A DNA stretch of 41,855 nt from Clostridium sp. CAG:413 (lineage in GTDB: Bacteria > Bacillota > Clostridia > Oscillospirales > Acutalibacteraceae). Under the pieces are notes generated by a model, which was not told where the DNA came from, did no database searches, and saw only the letters and a program-made list of their open reading frames with translations. Shown piece by piece: positions 6,945 through 14,907 of this stretch. The stretch is taken from assembly GCA_000431775.1 (NCBI GenBank), contig FR888206.1, positions 37,453 to 79,307 on the forward strand, read 5' to 3'. The first letter of the stretch is position 1. The number at the start of each line of letters is the position of its first letter. The translations under genes and the position numbers were made by a program.

Positions 6945-9900
6945 ATGTCCAACCTCAAGAAGGTCATCAGCCTGTTGCTGTGCCTTTCAATGCTTGCGGG
7001 TATGGTCGCCATCCTCGACGGCGCATTCGTCCCGACTGCATCGGCAGCGAGCGCAGAGCCTGTGACTCACAAGATCAAAACCATGGAGCAGCTTAACGCC
7101 GAATACGGCAATAAGGGCTTCTACTACCTCGGCCTCGAGTTTTATGAGAGCAACGGCAAGCCGACCGACGGCTATGTCCAGCCCGGCGACACGCTCGAAG
7201 TCAGAGTTTATGTCAAGTCGTCGTTCTTTATGAGCAAACTCAGCACCCACTATGTCTTCGAAAACACTTTCTTTGATGTTAAGAAGGACGGTGCTTATGA
7301 GATGGTCTCCAAGGCAGCCGTTAACCCCGATTATACCGTAACTCCGGATTCCCAGGGCGCTGTAGGCCTTAATGTGACTCAGTGGAAGACTGAGGCTGCG
7401 ACCAGTAACATTTCTTATAAAGAAGCGAAGATAGGAATTCCCGATGCGACGATGAAGAATTGGGATCTCTGTGAGATCAACAATCTTGCCAGAAATGACG
7501 GCGGCACCAGACGCAATTTCAAGCTCGATCAGGATAACTACATCTATAGCTTTAATGTTACAGTTAAGGAAGGCCTTGCGGACGGCACCGTCGGCAACAG
7601 CATCCTTACCGGCGACCTTTTCAAATCCTATGAGAGGTTCAACGGCGAAGCGAGGATAAACGCCAACAGAAAAGGCGACGCTTATCTCGCGCCCGATGAG
7701 GCTACTACCGCCAAGAACCTGTTCCAATTTACCGGCCTTGCCGCTGATTGCTTTGACATAGCGGACTGCAACTATACCTTCGTTATCGGCGAGAATCCCA
7801 ATCCCGAGGGCAAATATTCCGCTAACTTCATCATCCGCGACACCACCGATACCAAGTTCTATGCTCCCGGTGAATCCGTTGTCGTGCCCGATGCGGGCGC
7901 CGACTTCCTCGGCTGGGCGAATGTCGCTACCGGTAAGGTAGAGGATGTCGCAAATCTCACCATGGGCGAGAGCAACATAACCTATAAGGCAATTTATACC
8001 ACCGATACTTTCGATGTTACCGTTGACTTTGACGGCGGTAATGTTGACGGCGAGACCTCCAAGACCTTAAAGGCCGCTTACGGCACCACCGTTGACCTTA
8101 CGGGCATTACCCCCGTTAAGGCAGGCTACGAGTTCAAGGGCTGGAACCCCGCCACCACCACCGTTGACAATATCAACGGCATCACCGTTAAGGCAGTTTG
8201 GTCGGCAACCGTGTATTCCATTAACTTTATGATAATGGATTATAAGACCGGCGAGTGGAAGAGCTATGACACCAAGACCGGCACGGTCGAGTCCAAGGCT
8301 CTCACCTTTGCGACCGATCTCCAAAAGATAACCAACGCGGTTACCGGCGCAGACGTCTCCTGGGACGGCAACGCAACGGTTTACGGCTACAGCTACGATA
8401 AGGAATACAACGAAAAGATCCGTAAAGGCGATTCGATCGGCTTCGACGGCGACAAGACCGTCTATATCCACACTCAGATCGCCTATGACGTTACCCTTAC
8501 TATCCCTGTTTATGACGCGGCTACCGATTCATATGTCGCTCCGAGCGAGCCTCAGGTCAAGAACGCTGTAGTCAAGGGCGGAATGGATACCGGCGATGTG
8601 CTGTATCTTCTCCCCAGCGGCATAGATTCTCTTGTCGTCCCCACCGTTGACGGCTTCGTCTTTAAGAAGTGGATCGACAATGCGACCGGCGAAAAGGCAA
8701 CCACCGCTCGCGCCAACAACTACTCCTTCGATTTCAAGCTCAGCTGCGGTCCGGTCATCAACTATACCGCAGAGCTCGGTCTCAGGGATTATGAGCTCCG
8801 CTTCACCATGGGCAGCAGCTATGCGCTTGCTTCGGTGATGGTACATAAGGGTGACACTGTCAATGTTGATGATCTCAAGTTCTATGCTTATGGTAGCGGC
8901 ACTGAGGTGTTCCTTCCCGAGATCGGCGTTGAGGCCTCTCAGCAGAAGACACCCAGTTGGAAGGACAACGGTAACGTCTTCAGAGGATGGTCATGGGATT
9001 CCAAAGTTCGCAACTATGTCACGGAAGAGGATCTTGCAAAAGCCACATTTGTCAGCTTCCCGCTTACTATTACGGAGGAGATCCTCAAGACTTACGGAAC
9101 AGTTCTTACTGCGGATAAGGGTAATTCATACATTACCATCTATGATGCATGGGAAGTTCAGAGTTATAACATCAACTTCTATATCATAACCGCAGAGTCC
9201 GCGCCCGAGTATGACACGGTGCCTTATAAGACCGTTTCCGTTCCCGCAAACACCAATCTGCTCGAATACACCAGAATTACCGCTGAGGATAAAACCGCGA
9301 TCAACGCAAAGGCTCCCGCGGGCAGAGAGATTCAGAAGTGGGGCGCCAAGACCGATAGTGGTGCAGTTCCCACCTATATGCCTGCAAGCGATCTTAATTG
9401 CTACGCCGTATACGGCGATCAAAGCTTCACAGTATACTATGACTTCAACAACGGCAAGCCTGACGGCCTCAAGACATCCGCTGTCGTTTACGGTGCCGAT
9501 CCTGAGTATAAGGATGCCGAAGACCCCAAAAAGGACGGTCCCGGCACCGTGATCCGCAGATATCCGATATTCCCCGGAGATAAGCCCGGCGATGACTATG
9601 AGATAATCGGCTGGAAGGTATTCTACCTTGACAAACCCGAGGATATCAGCGATCCCGCCAAGTGGCACGAGGGCTACAATTCTCAGGGCACACAGGAGGC
9701 TTATTCCTGCCTTGTCTATCAGGCGCAGTGGATCGCACACAAGGATCTGTTCTTCAGAGTTTATGACTCTCAGAAGGGTCTTTACTCCGCTCTGAGCAAG
9801 AAATTCAAGACCTACTACTGGAATAATAACACCAGCTGTGCTAAGGGTGAAGGCCAGATCAACCGTCACGGAAGCGATTACTTCATTCTTTATGAAGTTG

Positions 9901-10079
9901 AGCTTGAGAACTGGGATTGGAAGGGCTTCTTCAAGCCTGAAATGTGGCAGAGAGTTTATCTCCGCTACAATGCAAACGCGATACCCAAGAAGGTGCTTAC
10001 ACCCGAGGGCTTTAAGGAACTAATAAAATTCGTTATCGACTTTCTCAAGCAGAATATAAAGCCCAAGCCCGCTCCCTGA
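6945..10079 (+). CDS. Secreted surface protein with InlB-like (Listeria-Bacteroides type) repeats
   Basis: A 1044-residue exported protein. Residues 1-34 form a signal peptide ending VPTASA. Residues about 40-285 look like a beta-sandwich domain of cohesin or adhesin type (VQPGDTLEVRVYVKSS); this is inference. From about 290 on there are about six degenerate 60-95 residue modules of the InlB B-repeat kind. The clearest (about 355-420) has VTVDFDGGNVDG, GTTVDLTGI and AGYEFKGWNPATTT; others keep F(L/R)GW or FKKW cores. There is no LPXTG motif or SLH domain; the protein ends in an amphipathic helix, LTPEGFKELIKFVIDFLK, and a Pro/Lys tail. AGGAGG lies well placed before the ATG, and a strong terminator follows, so it is probably transcribed alone. 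Likely surface adhesion or matrix role; the ligand is unknown. Confidence 0.8.
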   Translation: MSNLKKVISLLLCLSMLAGMVAILDGAFVPTASAASAEPVTHKIKTMEQLNAEYGNKGFYYLGLEFYESNGKPTDGYVQPGDTLEVRVYVKSSFFMSKLSTHYVFENTFFDVKKDGAYEMVSKAAVNPDYTVTPDSQGAVGLNVTQWKTEAATSNISYKEAKIGIPDATMKNWDLCEINNLARNDGGTRRNFKLDQDNYIYSFNVTVKEGLADGTVGNSILTGDLFKSYERFNGEARINANRKGDAYLAPDEATTAKNLFQFTGLAADCFDIADCNYTFVIGENPNPEGKYSANFIIRDTTDTKFYAPGESVVVPDAGADFLGWANVATGKVEDVANLTMGESNITYKAIYTTDTFDVTVDFDGGNVDGETSKTLKAAYGTTVDLTGITPVKAGYEFKGWNPATTTVDNINGITVKAVWSATVYSINFMIMDYKTGEWKSYDTKTGTVESKALTFATDLQKITNAVTGADVSWDGNATVYGYSYDKEYNEKIRKGDSIGFDGDKTVYIHTQIAYDVTLTIPVYDAATDSYVAPSEPQVKNAVVKGGMDTGDVLYLLPSGIDSLVVPTVDGFVFKKWIDNATGEKATTARANNYSFDFKLSCGPVINYTAELGLRDYELRFTMGSSYALASVMVHKGDTVNVDDLKFYAYGSGTEVFLPEIGVEASQQKTPSWKDNGNVFRGWSWDSKVRNYVTEEDLAKATFVSFPLTITEEILKTYGTVLTADKGNSYITIYDAWEVQSYNINFYIITAESAPEYDTVPYKTVSVPANTNLLEYTRITAEDKTAINAKAPAGREIQKWGAKTDSGAVPTYMPASDLNCYAVYGDQSFTVYYDFNNGKPDGLKTSAVVYGADPEYKDAEDPKKDGPGTVIRRYPIFPGDKPGDDYEIIGWKVFYLDKPEDISDPAKWHEGYNSQGTQEAYSCLVYQAQWIAHKDLFFRVYDSQKGLYSALSKKFKTYYWNNNTSCAKGEGQINRHGSDYFILYEVELENWDWKGFFKPEMWQRVYLRYNANAIPKKVLTPEGFKELIKFVIDFLKQNIKPKPAP

Positions 10080-10111
10080 CGAATAATGACGATATCATCA
10101 TGTTAATGCTT

Positions 10112-10146
10112 CCCCCGCATCGCGAGATGCGGGGGTCTTTCGTTTT
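10112..10146 (+). terminator. Strong intrinsic terminator after the InlB-repeat gene
   Basis: Perfect 10-bp stem CCCCCGCATC (10112-10121) and GATGCGGGGG (10126-10135) closed by a GCGA tetraloop, followed by TCTTTCGTTTT. Confidence 0.9.
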
Positions 10147-10203
10147 ACGGTATGCAAAGATTCGGCGGCTCATATCACATTTTTGGTCAGTTTGTCGAAA
10201 AAA

Positions 10204-10222
10204 AGATTTTTTGCAAAAATCT
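10204..10222. repeat. 8+8 bp inverted repeat next to the pyrR promoter
   Basis: AGATTTTT (10204-10211), TGC, AAAAATCT (10215-10222), ending one base before the -35 hexamer of the pyrR promoter. It may be an operator or the remains of a terminator; nothing further can be said. Confidence 0.35.
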
Positions 10223-10223
10223 C

Positions 10224-10252
10224 TTTACAAACCCCGCCGCATATGATATACT
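10224..10252 (+). promoter_or_regulatory. Sigma-A type promoter of the pyrR-uracil permease operon
   Basis: -35 TTTACA (10224-10229), 17-base spacer, -10 TATACT (10247-10252). The expected start near 10259 produces a leader of about 130 bases containing the pyr attenuator. Confidence 0.8.
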
Positions 10253-10259
10253 AACGCCG

Positions 10260-10371
10260 ATGAAATCTTTAAGAGCGGTACAGAGATGCCGACAAGATTG
10301 GTAATAAGGATATCTATGGGTTCATCCTAAGATTTTTATGCGATCTTGTCAGGCGACAGGGTCGCTTTTTT
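10260..10371 (+). promoter_or_regulatory. PyrR-dependent attenuator leader (binding loop, antiterminator, terminator)
   Basis: Three mutually exclusive structures are visible. (1) PyrR binding loop: lower stem ATCTT (10265-10269) with AAGAT (10294-10298), a purine-rich internal loop, an upper stem CGGTA (10276-10280) with TGCCG (10287-10291), and the hexaloop CAGAGA (10281-10286). This fits the Bacillus pyr consensus ARUCCNGNGAGGYU with the loop-closing C-G replaced by A-U. (2) Antiterminator: GACAAGAT (10291-10298) with ATCTTGTC (10343-10350), with inner AGGAT (10307-10311) and ATCCT (10324-10328). (3) Terminator: GCGATCTTGTC (10340-10350), loop AGGC, GACAGGGTCGC (10355-10365), then six T. 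PyrR with UMP should hold structure 1, so the terminator forms and expression falls. Confidence 0.88.
10340..10371 (+). terminator. Regulated terminator in the pyrR leader
   Basis: 11-bp stem 10340-10350/10355-10365 with G-T wobbles, AGGC loop, then TTTTTT (10366-10371), 20 bases before the pyrR start codon. Its left arm is the partner of the antiterminator. Confidence 0.88.
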
Positions 10372-10390
10372 GTTGTGCGGAGGCGGGATA

Positions 10391-10924
10391 ATGGAGTTCA
10401 AATCCTATATTATGGATTGTCAGGCGGTCAGCAGGGCGCTCTCAAGGATCTCCCATGAGATAGTCGAGCGCAACGGCGACGGCGAGGAGCTCTGCATCGT
10501 CGGCATAATGCGGCGAGGCGCTCCGCTCGCGGATATCCTTGCGGCGCGGGTCAGGTCGCTCGGCGCAAAGGTCGAGATAGGCTACCTTGATATCACGCTC
10601 TACCGCGACGACCTCAGCGAGGACGACGACCAGCCGAGGCTCAATGAGACTAAAATAGATTTCTCCGTCAGCGGCAAGACGGTCATAATGGTTGACGACG
10701 TGCTCTATACTGGCAGGACGGCTCGGGCCGCCATGGATGCGATAATCTCGCTCGGCAGACCCGCTAAGATCCAGTTCGCCGCCCTCATCGACAGGGGGCA
10801 CAGAGAGCTGCCGATAGTCGCCGACTATGTGGGCAAAAATGTGCCGACCTCACGCAGCGAAGTGATAGTGGTCAAGACCCCGCCCTTCGATGAAGAGGTC
10901 AGCGTCTCCATCTGGCAAAAGTGA
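10391..10924 (+). CDS. pyrR: Bifunctional pyr operon attenuator / uracil phosphoribosyltransferase PyrR
   Basis: Binds the pyr leader RNA in response to UMP and causes transcription termination; it also has uracil phosphoribosyltransferase activity. The 177 residues match the family. The PRPP loop TVIMVDDVLYTGRTARAA (about 97-114) and the PyrR-typical C-terminal block NVPTSRSEVIVV are clear, with RRGAPLAD and IDRGHRELPI in between. Start: an in-frame TTG at 10346 lies inside the terminator hairpin, while GGAGG precedes the ATG at 10391. First gene behind its own attenuator, so autoregulated, with the permease next. No pyrimidine biosynthesis genes are in view. Confidence 0.96.
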   Translation: MEFKSYIMDCQAVSRALSRISHEIVERNGDGEELCIVGIMRRGAPLADILAARVRSLGAKVEIGYLDITLYRDDLSEDDDQPRLNETKIDFSVSGKTVIMVDDVLYTGRTARAAMDAIISLGRPAKIQFAALIDRGHRELPIVADYVGKNVPTSRSEVIVVKTPPFDEEVSVSIWQK

Positions 10925-10981
10925 ATATTGACGCACCGCGTTGATATAGATATGGGTAATTATTTTTAGGAGGTCACATAT

Positions 10982-12391
10982 ATGAAATTAACCTACGACA
11001 TTGATGCAAAGCCGAAGTTCGGTCAAATGATCGTCTTCGCGTTCCAGCAGCTGCTTGCCATCATGGCGGCTACCATCGCCGTGCCGATGATCACATCAAA
11101 TGTGTATGACTGCGGCGAGGTCAAGATGAGCACTGTTGCCGCTCTGTTCGGCGCAGGTATGGGTACTCTCGTTTACGTCCTCTTCACCAAGAAAAAGAGC
11201 CCCGTTTTCCTCGGTTCATCCTTTGCGTTCCTCGGCTCCATGGCTGCTGCTTTTGCAGGCGCGACTACCGTTCAGCTCGGCTACCTCGGCCTTGTGATCG
11301 GTGCGATCTTCGCAGGCCTCGTTTATGTCGTTATTGCTATCGCTGTTAAAGTTTCAGGCGTTGACTGGATAAACAAGCTCATGCCCGCAGCGGTTATCGG
11401 CCCCACCGTCTCGATAATCGGTCTTTCGCTCGCAGGCAATGCTATCGGCGACCTCCAGAAGGGCTCCTACATGGTTGACGGCGCACCCACCGCAAGCGTG
11501 TATGTAGCTATCATATGCGGCCTTGTAACTCTCTTTGTCACCATGATCTGCTCCGTATTCGGCAAGAAGATGACAAAGCTCATCCCCTTCATCATCGGCA
11601 TCCTCTCCGGCTATGCGGTTGCAGCGGTTCTCACCGCTATCGGCATCAAGACCGGCAACGACGCTCTCAGAATAATCGACTTCAGCGGTTTCGGCACACT
11701 TGTTAAGGATGGCGTAGGCCTCCACACCTTCTTCGCGGTGCCCGACTTCACCTTCTTTGAGGCATTCGGCGGCTTCGGTGAGCTCAGCGGTTCCTACATA
11801 GCTGCCGTTGCAGTGGCTTATGTGCCTGTCGCATTCGTTGTCTTCGCAGAGCACATTGCAGACCACAAGAATATCTCCTCCATCGTTGAGAAAGATCTCC
11901 TCGTTGAGCCCGGCCTCCACAGAACCCTCCTCGGCGACGGTATCGGCTCCATGGTCGGCGCATTCTTCGGCGGCGCTCCGAACACCACCTACGGTGAGTC
12001 GATCGCTTGCGTCGCTATCTCGGGCAACGCTTCAGTCGCAACCATCATCACCACCGCAATTCTTGCGATAATCATCGCCTTTATCTCCCCGTTCGCAACC
12101 TTCCTCTCCTCCATTCCCTCCTGCGTCATGGGCGGCGTCTGCATAGCTCTCTACGGCTTCATCGCAGTCAGCGGTCTCAAGATGATCCAGAAGGTCGACC
12201 TTGAGGATAACAGAAACCTCTTCGTTGTCTCCGTTATCCTTATCGCGGGTATCGGCGGCCTGACCATCTCCTTCGGCAAGGTCACCCTCACCTCCATCGC
12301 CTGCGCCCTCATCCTCGGCATCATCACCAATGTTGTCCTCTCTCGCAAGGGCAGCAAGGTTGAAGCCGCCGCAGAGGAAGCAAAGAAATAA
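10982..12391 (+). CDS. Uracil/xanthine permease (NCS2 family, UraA-like)
   Basis: Inner-membrane proton symporter taking up uracil or a related base. The 469-residue protein has about 14 hydrophobic segments and the two NCS2 half motifs: FLGSSFAFLGSMAAAF in the first half and APNTTYGESIACVAISG in the second, with the short strand/helix crossing found in UraA. The conserved KLMPAAVIGPTVSIIGLSLA and the acidic FAEHIADH segment are also typical. AGGAGG precedes the ATG at 10982. It follows pyrR by 57 bases and ends at a terminator, so it falls under PyrR attenuation; this context favours uracil over xanthine. Confidence 0.9.
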   Translation: MKLTYDIDAKPKFGQMIVFAFQQLLAIMAATIAVPMITSNVYDCGEVKMSTVAALFGAGMGTLVYVLFTKKKSPVFLGSSFAFLGSMAAAFAGATTVQLGYLGLVIGAIFAGLVYVVIAIAVKVSGVDWINKLMPAAVIGPTVSIIGLSLAGNAIGDLQKGSYMVDGAPTASVYVAIICGLVTLFVTMICSVFGKKMTKLIPFIIGILSGYAVAAVLTAIGIKTGNDALRIIDFSGFGTLVKDGVGLHTFFAVPDFTFFEAFGGFGELSGSYIAAVAVAYVPVAFVVFAEHIADHKNISSIVEKDLLVEPGLHRTLLGDGIGSMVGAFFGGAPNTTYGESIACVAISGNASVATIITTAILAIIIAFISPFATFLSSIPSCVMGGVCIALYGFIAVSGLKMIQKVDLEDNRNLFVVSVILIAGIGGLTISFGKVTLTSIACALILGIITNVVLSRKGSKVEAAAEEAKK

Positions 12392-12418
12392 TCTAAATCA
12401 TCAAGGCTTTATTAAAGG

Positions 12419-12447
12419 CTGCGTCGCTTATCGGCGCAGTCTTTTTT
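12419..12447 (+). terminator. Intrinsic terminator after the uracil permease gene
   Basis: Stem CTGCGTCG (12419-12426), loop CTTAT, CGGCGCAG (12432-12439) with one wobble, then TCTTTTTT. Confidence 0.88.
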
Positions 12448-12478
12448 GTAATTTTCACAACTTTTTCGGAAATACCCC

Positions 12479-12507
12479 TTGCAATTTTCGGCAATAACGG
12501 CGATAAT
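12479..12507 (+). promoter_or_regulatory. Sigma-A type promoter for the PAP2-rhomboid-esterase genes
   Basis: -35 TTGCAA (12479-12484), 17-base spacer, -10 GATAAT (12502-12507), 27 bases before the TTG start at 12535. Confidence 0.6.
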
Positions 12508-12534
12508 ATATAAAAATGAAGAAAGGATGATACT

Positions 12535-13170
12535 TTGGAAGCGATACTCAATTTTGACCTGTCTGTTTTTCACTTTGTGGAGGAACATATCTGGGCCGAC
12601 TGGCTCACCCCCATCGTTGTATTCATCACTAACCTCGGCGACGGCGCATTTTGGATAATCTTCTCGCTGCTGATGCTTATACCCAAAAAGACCCGTAAGG
12701 CGGGCGTAGTCATGCTCGTTGCAATGGCTCTCATGGGCATAGGCAACAACCTTATCATCAAAAACTTAGTTGCAAGACCCAGACCCTATAACCTCCTTGA
12801 CTGGGAGGGTATAAGCAAATACCCCGCTCTCGCCGCAAAATGGGCTGAGCAATATCATTTCCCTGGCTATGTCGACAAGCTGACCAGCTATTCCTTCCCC
12901 TCGGGTCACACCTCATCGAGCTTTGCACCCGCGCTGGCGCTTATGCTCACCCTCGATAAGAAAGATAAGCCCTGGGCTATCCCCGCTATAATCCTTGCGC
13001 TGCTCATCGGCTTCACCAGGATCTATGTCCATGTCCATTACTGCACCGACGTGCTCGGCGGCCTTGTCTCCGGCGCTATCTGGGCGGTTGCGGCATACTT
13101 CATAGTCAAGGCGGTTTACCCCAAGGTCACCGCCGCCATTGCGAAGAGAAAAGAAGCAAAGGCTAAGTAA
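12535..13170 (+). CDS. PAP2-family membrane phosphatase
   Basis: Membrane phosphatase of the type-2 phosphatidic acid phosphatase family, likely acting on a lipid phosphate or polyprenyl pyrophosphate at the outer face. The 211 residues hold about six membrane segments and the three-part active site: KNLVARPRP (motif 1), PSGHTSS with the catalytic His (motif 2) and TRIYVHVHYCTDVLGG (motif 3, SRxxxxxHxxxD type). The start is a TTG: AAAGGA lies seven to eight bases upstream and no in-frame ATG is better placed. The PSGHT to HYCTD spacing fits undecaprenyl-pyrophosphatase (BcrC-like) members, but substrate cannot be assigned. Confidence 0.88.
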   Translation: MEAILNFDLSVFHFVEEHIWADWLTPIVVFITNLGDGAFWIIFSLLMLIPKKTRKAGVVMLVAMALMGIGNNLIIKNLVARPRPYNLLDWEGISKYPALAAKWAEQYHFPGYVDKLTSYSFPSGHTSSSFAPALALMLTLDKKDKPWAIPAIILALLIGFTRIYVHVHYCTDVLGGLVSGAIWAVAAYFIVKAVYPKVTAAIAKRKEAKAK

Positions 13171-13190
13171 ATTGAACGGAGATGTTTGAT

Positions 13191-13781
13191 ATGCTCGCTG
13201 CGATCATCCTTGCCGCTGTTATTGATATCTGCTTTATTCTTGATACCTTTGTCTTTGTCCCCAAAGGGGTCGACAAATTCAGCAGGCAGCATATCCTTGA
13301 CGGTGACAAGACCGGCGCCCTTACCAAGGCGCTGAAAATGTCCTGCACCAAGATAAAGAAGGGGCAGGTTTGGCGGCTCGTGACCCAGGTTTTCCTGCAT
13401 GTCGGGCTCGCTCATATCGTATTCAATACCGCCGCGCTGCTGATAGTCGGCTGTGCTTTAGGCTCGACCCTCGGCAGCGGCAGGATGATTGCCTGTTTCT
13501 TCTTCTCGGCATTCTGCTCGGCGTGCATAATGGCTTTCGTCTTTAAGTTTGACGATGGCGAGGGCGCCTCGACAGGCATTTACGGCATGATAGCGACCTA
13601 TCTGCTCATGGCGTTGAAGGAGCGGGATCTGTTTTTCTCGCCCGTGCCCGCTGTGCTGATAGTGCTGCTGCTGATATATGCCGTTATCGGAATGCTGACG
13701 AATCCCATTGACCGCAGGGAGCACGCAGGCGGCTTCCTCGGCGGCATAATATTCGGCATTGTTTTTGTTTATCTGATTTAA
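13191..13781 (+). CDS. Rhomboid-family intramembrane serine protease
   Basis: A 196-residue membrane protein with about six hydrophobic segments. HVGLAHIVFNTAALLIVG corresponds to the rhomboid HxxxxHxxxN block, GASTGIYGMIA carries the putative catalytic serine (family GxSG-type motif, here with an extra residue before the second Gly), and REHAGGFLGGIIFG supplies the putative catalytic His. An upstream ATG at 13182 touches the GGAG site; the ATG at 13191 is nine bases from it and is preferred. It lies 20 bases after the PAP2 gene, so the two are probably cotranscribed. The altered GAST-G motif leaves some doubt about activity. Confidence 0.78.
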   Translation: MLAAIILAAVIDICFILDTFVFVPKGVDKFSRQHILDGDKTGALTKALKMSCTKIKKGQVWRLVTQVFLHVGLAHIVFNTAALLIVGCALGSTLGSGRMIACFFFSAFCSACIMAFVFKFDDGEGASTGIYGMIATYLLMALKERDLFFSPVPAVLIVLLLIYAVIGMLTNPIDRREHAGGFLGGIIFGIVFVYLI

Positions 13782-13803
13782 TTTTATGCTTTGGAGGCAC
13801 AAA

Positions 13804-14850
13804 ATGAAAAAATTCTTAAGCGTAATTCTTGCGCTTGTCATAGCGCTCTCCTGCTGCATTTTTGCCGTTGCGGAGGATTCCGCGCCCGACATCGAGGCTC
13901 TCAAGGCACGTTTTGTTGCCGGCGAAGGCCCGGTTGCTGACGGCTACAGCATAGACTATATGTCCTATTCGCCCGTCGGCGAGAATGACAGCACCAAATA
14001 CCCCCTTGTCGTCCTGCTGCACGGCATGACCGAGGGCGCGGAGCCGGGCGCTCAGATAGAGAGAAGCAACTTCCCGCTTTGGGCGAGTGATGAAATGCAG
14101 AGCAGATTCAAGGGCACGGGCGGCGCTTTCCTGCTTGTCGCGCGCTCCCGAGAGGAGGACGGCCTCTATTGGGCAAATCAGCTCATAGTCCCGCTCAAGG
14201 CCGCCATTGACGACTTCATCGCAAAGAATTCCGAGCATATTGACACGAGCCGTATTTATATCGGCGGTTTCTCGATGGGCGGCAAAATGACGCTGAAGAT
14301 GGCCGCAAGCTATCCCCGCTTCTTTGCGGCGGCGTTCCCCATGTGCCCGGCGCATGAATTCACCACCGTTGAGCTTTCCACCCTCACTCAGATGCCCATA
14401 TGGATATCGGCGAGCAGATATGATGTGCTTGCGGGCTACTATACCTACACCTCCGATATCTGGGATAAGCTCATGGCGATATCCGCCGTTAAGAGCGACT
14501 GCCGCATTTCGATATTCGGCAAGGTCTGCTACCCCGACGGCACGCCGACCTCGAGCAATCACCATGTTTGGTTTGCCGTGCTCAACGATATGTTCACGAG
14601 CGACGGTGGCAAATACTACAATATGGAGACCTTTGACGGCAACGGAAATAAGATCGACCTTACATACCCAGACGGCATGATCTCGTGGCTCTCGAGCTAC
14701 AGCACCGACAGATCGGGCGACAAACCCGAGCCGAGCGGAGCGATCGCCCTGAGCGAGAATACCATTCTCTCGTTCAAAAATATGCTTTGGCCGATGATAC
14801 GCTGCCTTTTCCGTATTGTCGCAAGTGAAGTGAAAGGCTTCTTTGCCTGA
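13804..14850 (+). CDS. Secreted alpha/beta-hydrolase (esterase, polymer-depolymerase type)
   Basis: Exported hydrolase of 348 residues with a signal peptide (KKFLSVILALVIALSCCIFAVA). The fold is shown by VVLLHGMTEG (oxyanion region, about 66-75), the nucleophile elbow YIGGFSMGGKM (Ser about 154) and a C-terminal HHVWFAVLND holding the likely catalytic His. The architecture is that of CE1/LpqC-like carbohydrate or polyester esterases; the substrate is unknown. GGAGG sits before the ATG at 13804; a frame opening at 13786 lacks a site. The last 30 residues form a hydrophobic, basic helix (LSFKNMLWPMIRCLFRIVAS) after a Pro-rich linker, possibly a membrane or surface anchor. Third in the PAP2-rhomboid run; ends at a bidirectional terminator. 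Confidence 0.78.
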   Translation: MKKFLSVILALVIALSCCIFAVAEDSAPDIEALKARFVAGEGPVADGYSIDYMSYSPVGENDSTKYPLVVLLHGMTEGAEPGAQIERSNFPLWASDEMQSRFKGTGGAFLLVARSREEDGLYWANQLIVPLKAAIDDFIAKNSEHIDTSRIYIGGFSMGGKMTLKMAASYPRFFAAAFPMCPAHEFTTVELSTLTQMPIWISASRYDVLAGYYTYTSDIWDKLMAISAVKSDCRISIFGKVCYPDGTPTSSNHHVWFAVLNDMFTSDGGKYYNMETFDGNGNKIDLTYPDGMISWLSSYSTDRSGDKPEPSGAIALSENTILSFKNMLWPMIRCLFRIVASEVKGFFA

Positions 14851-14861
14851 ATAGAATAAGA

Positions 14862-14891
14862 GAGCCGCTGCATCAAACGATGCGGCGGCTC
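14862..14891. terminator. Bidirectional terminator between convergent genes
   Basis: 13-bp stem: GAGCCGCTGCATC (14862-14874), loop AAAC, GATGCGGCGGCTC (14879-14891). Plus-strand tail ATTTGC; minus-strand tail TCTTATTCT. Serves the esterase gene on the left and the metallophosphoesterase gene on the right. Confidence 0.75.
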
Positions 14892-14907
14892 ATTTGCATA
14901 TATGCTC

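Noticed and set aside
10926..10981. Separate promoter for the uracil permease (TTGACG near 10928)
   Set aside because: No acceptable -10 at the right distance, and the gap to pyrR is only 57 bases.
12535..14850. Dedicated export or modification system formed by PAP2 phosphatase, rhomboid protease and esterase
   Set aside because: They may be cotranscribed, but I see no shared substrate feature or known system with these three parts, so I keep them as independent calls.
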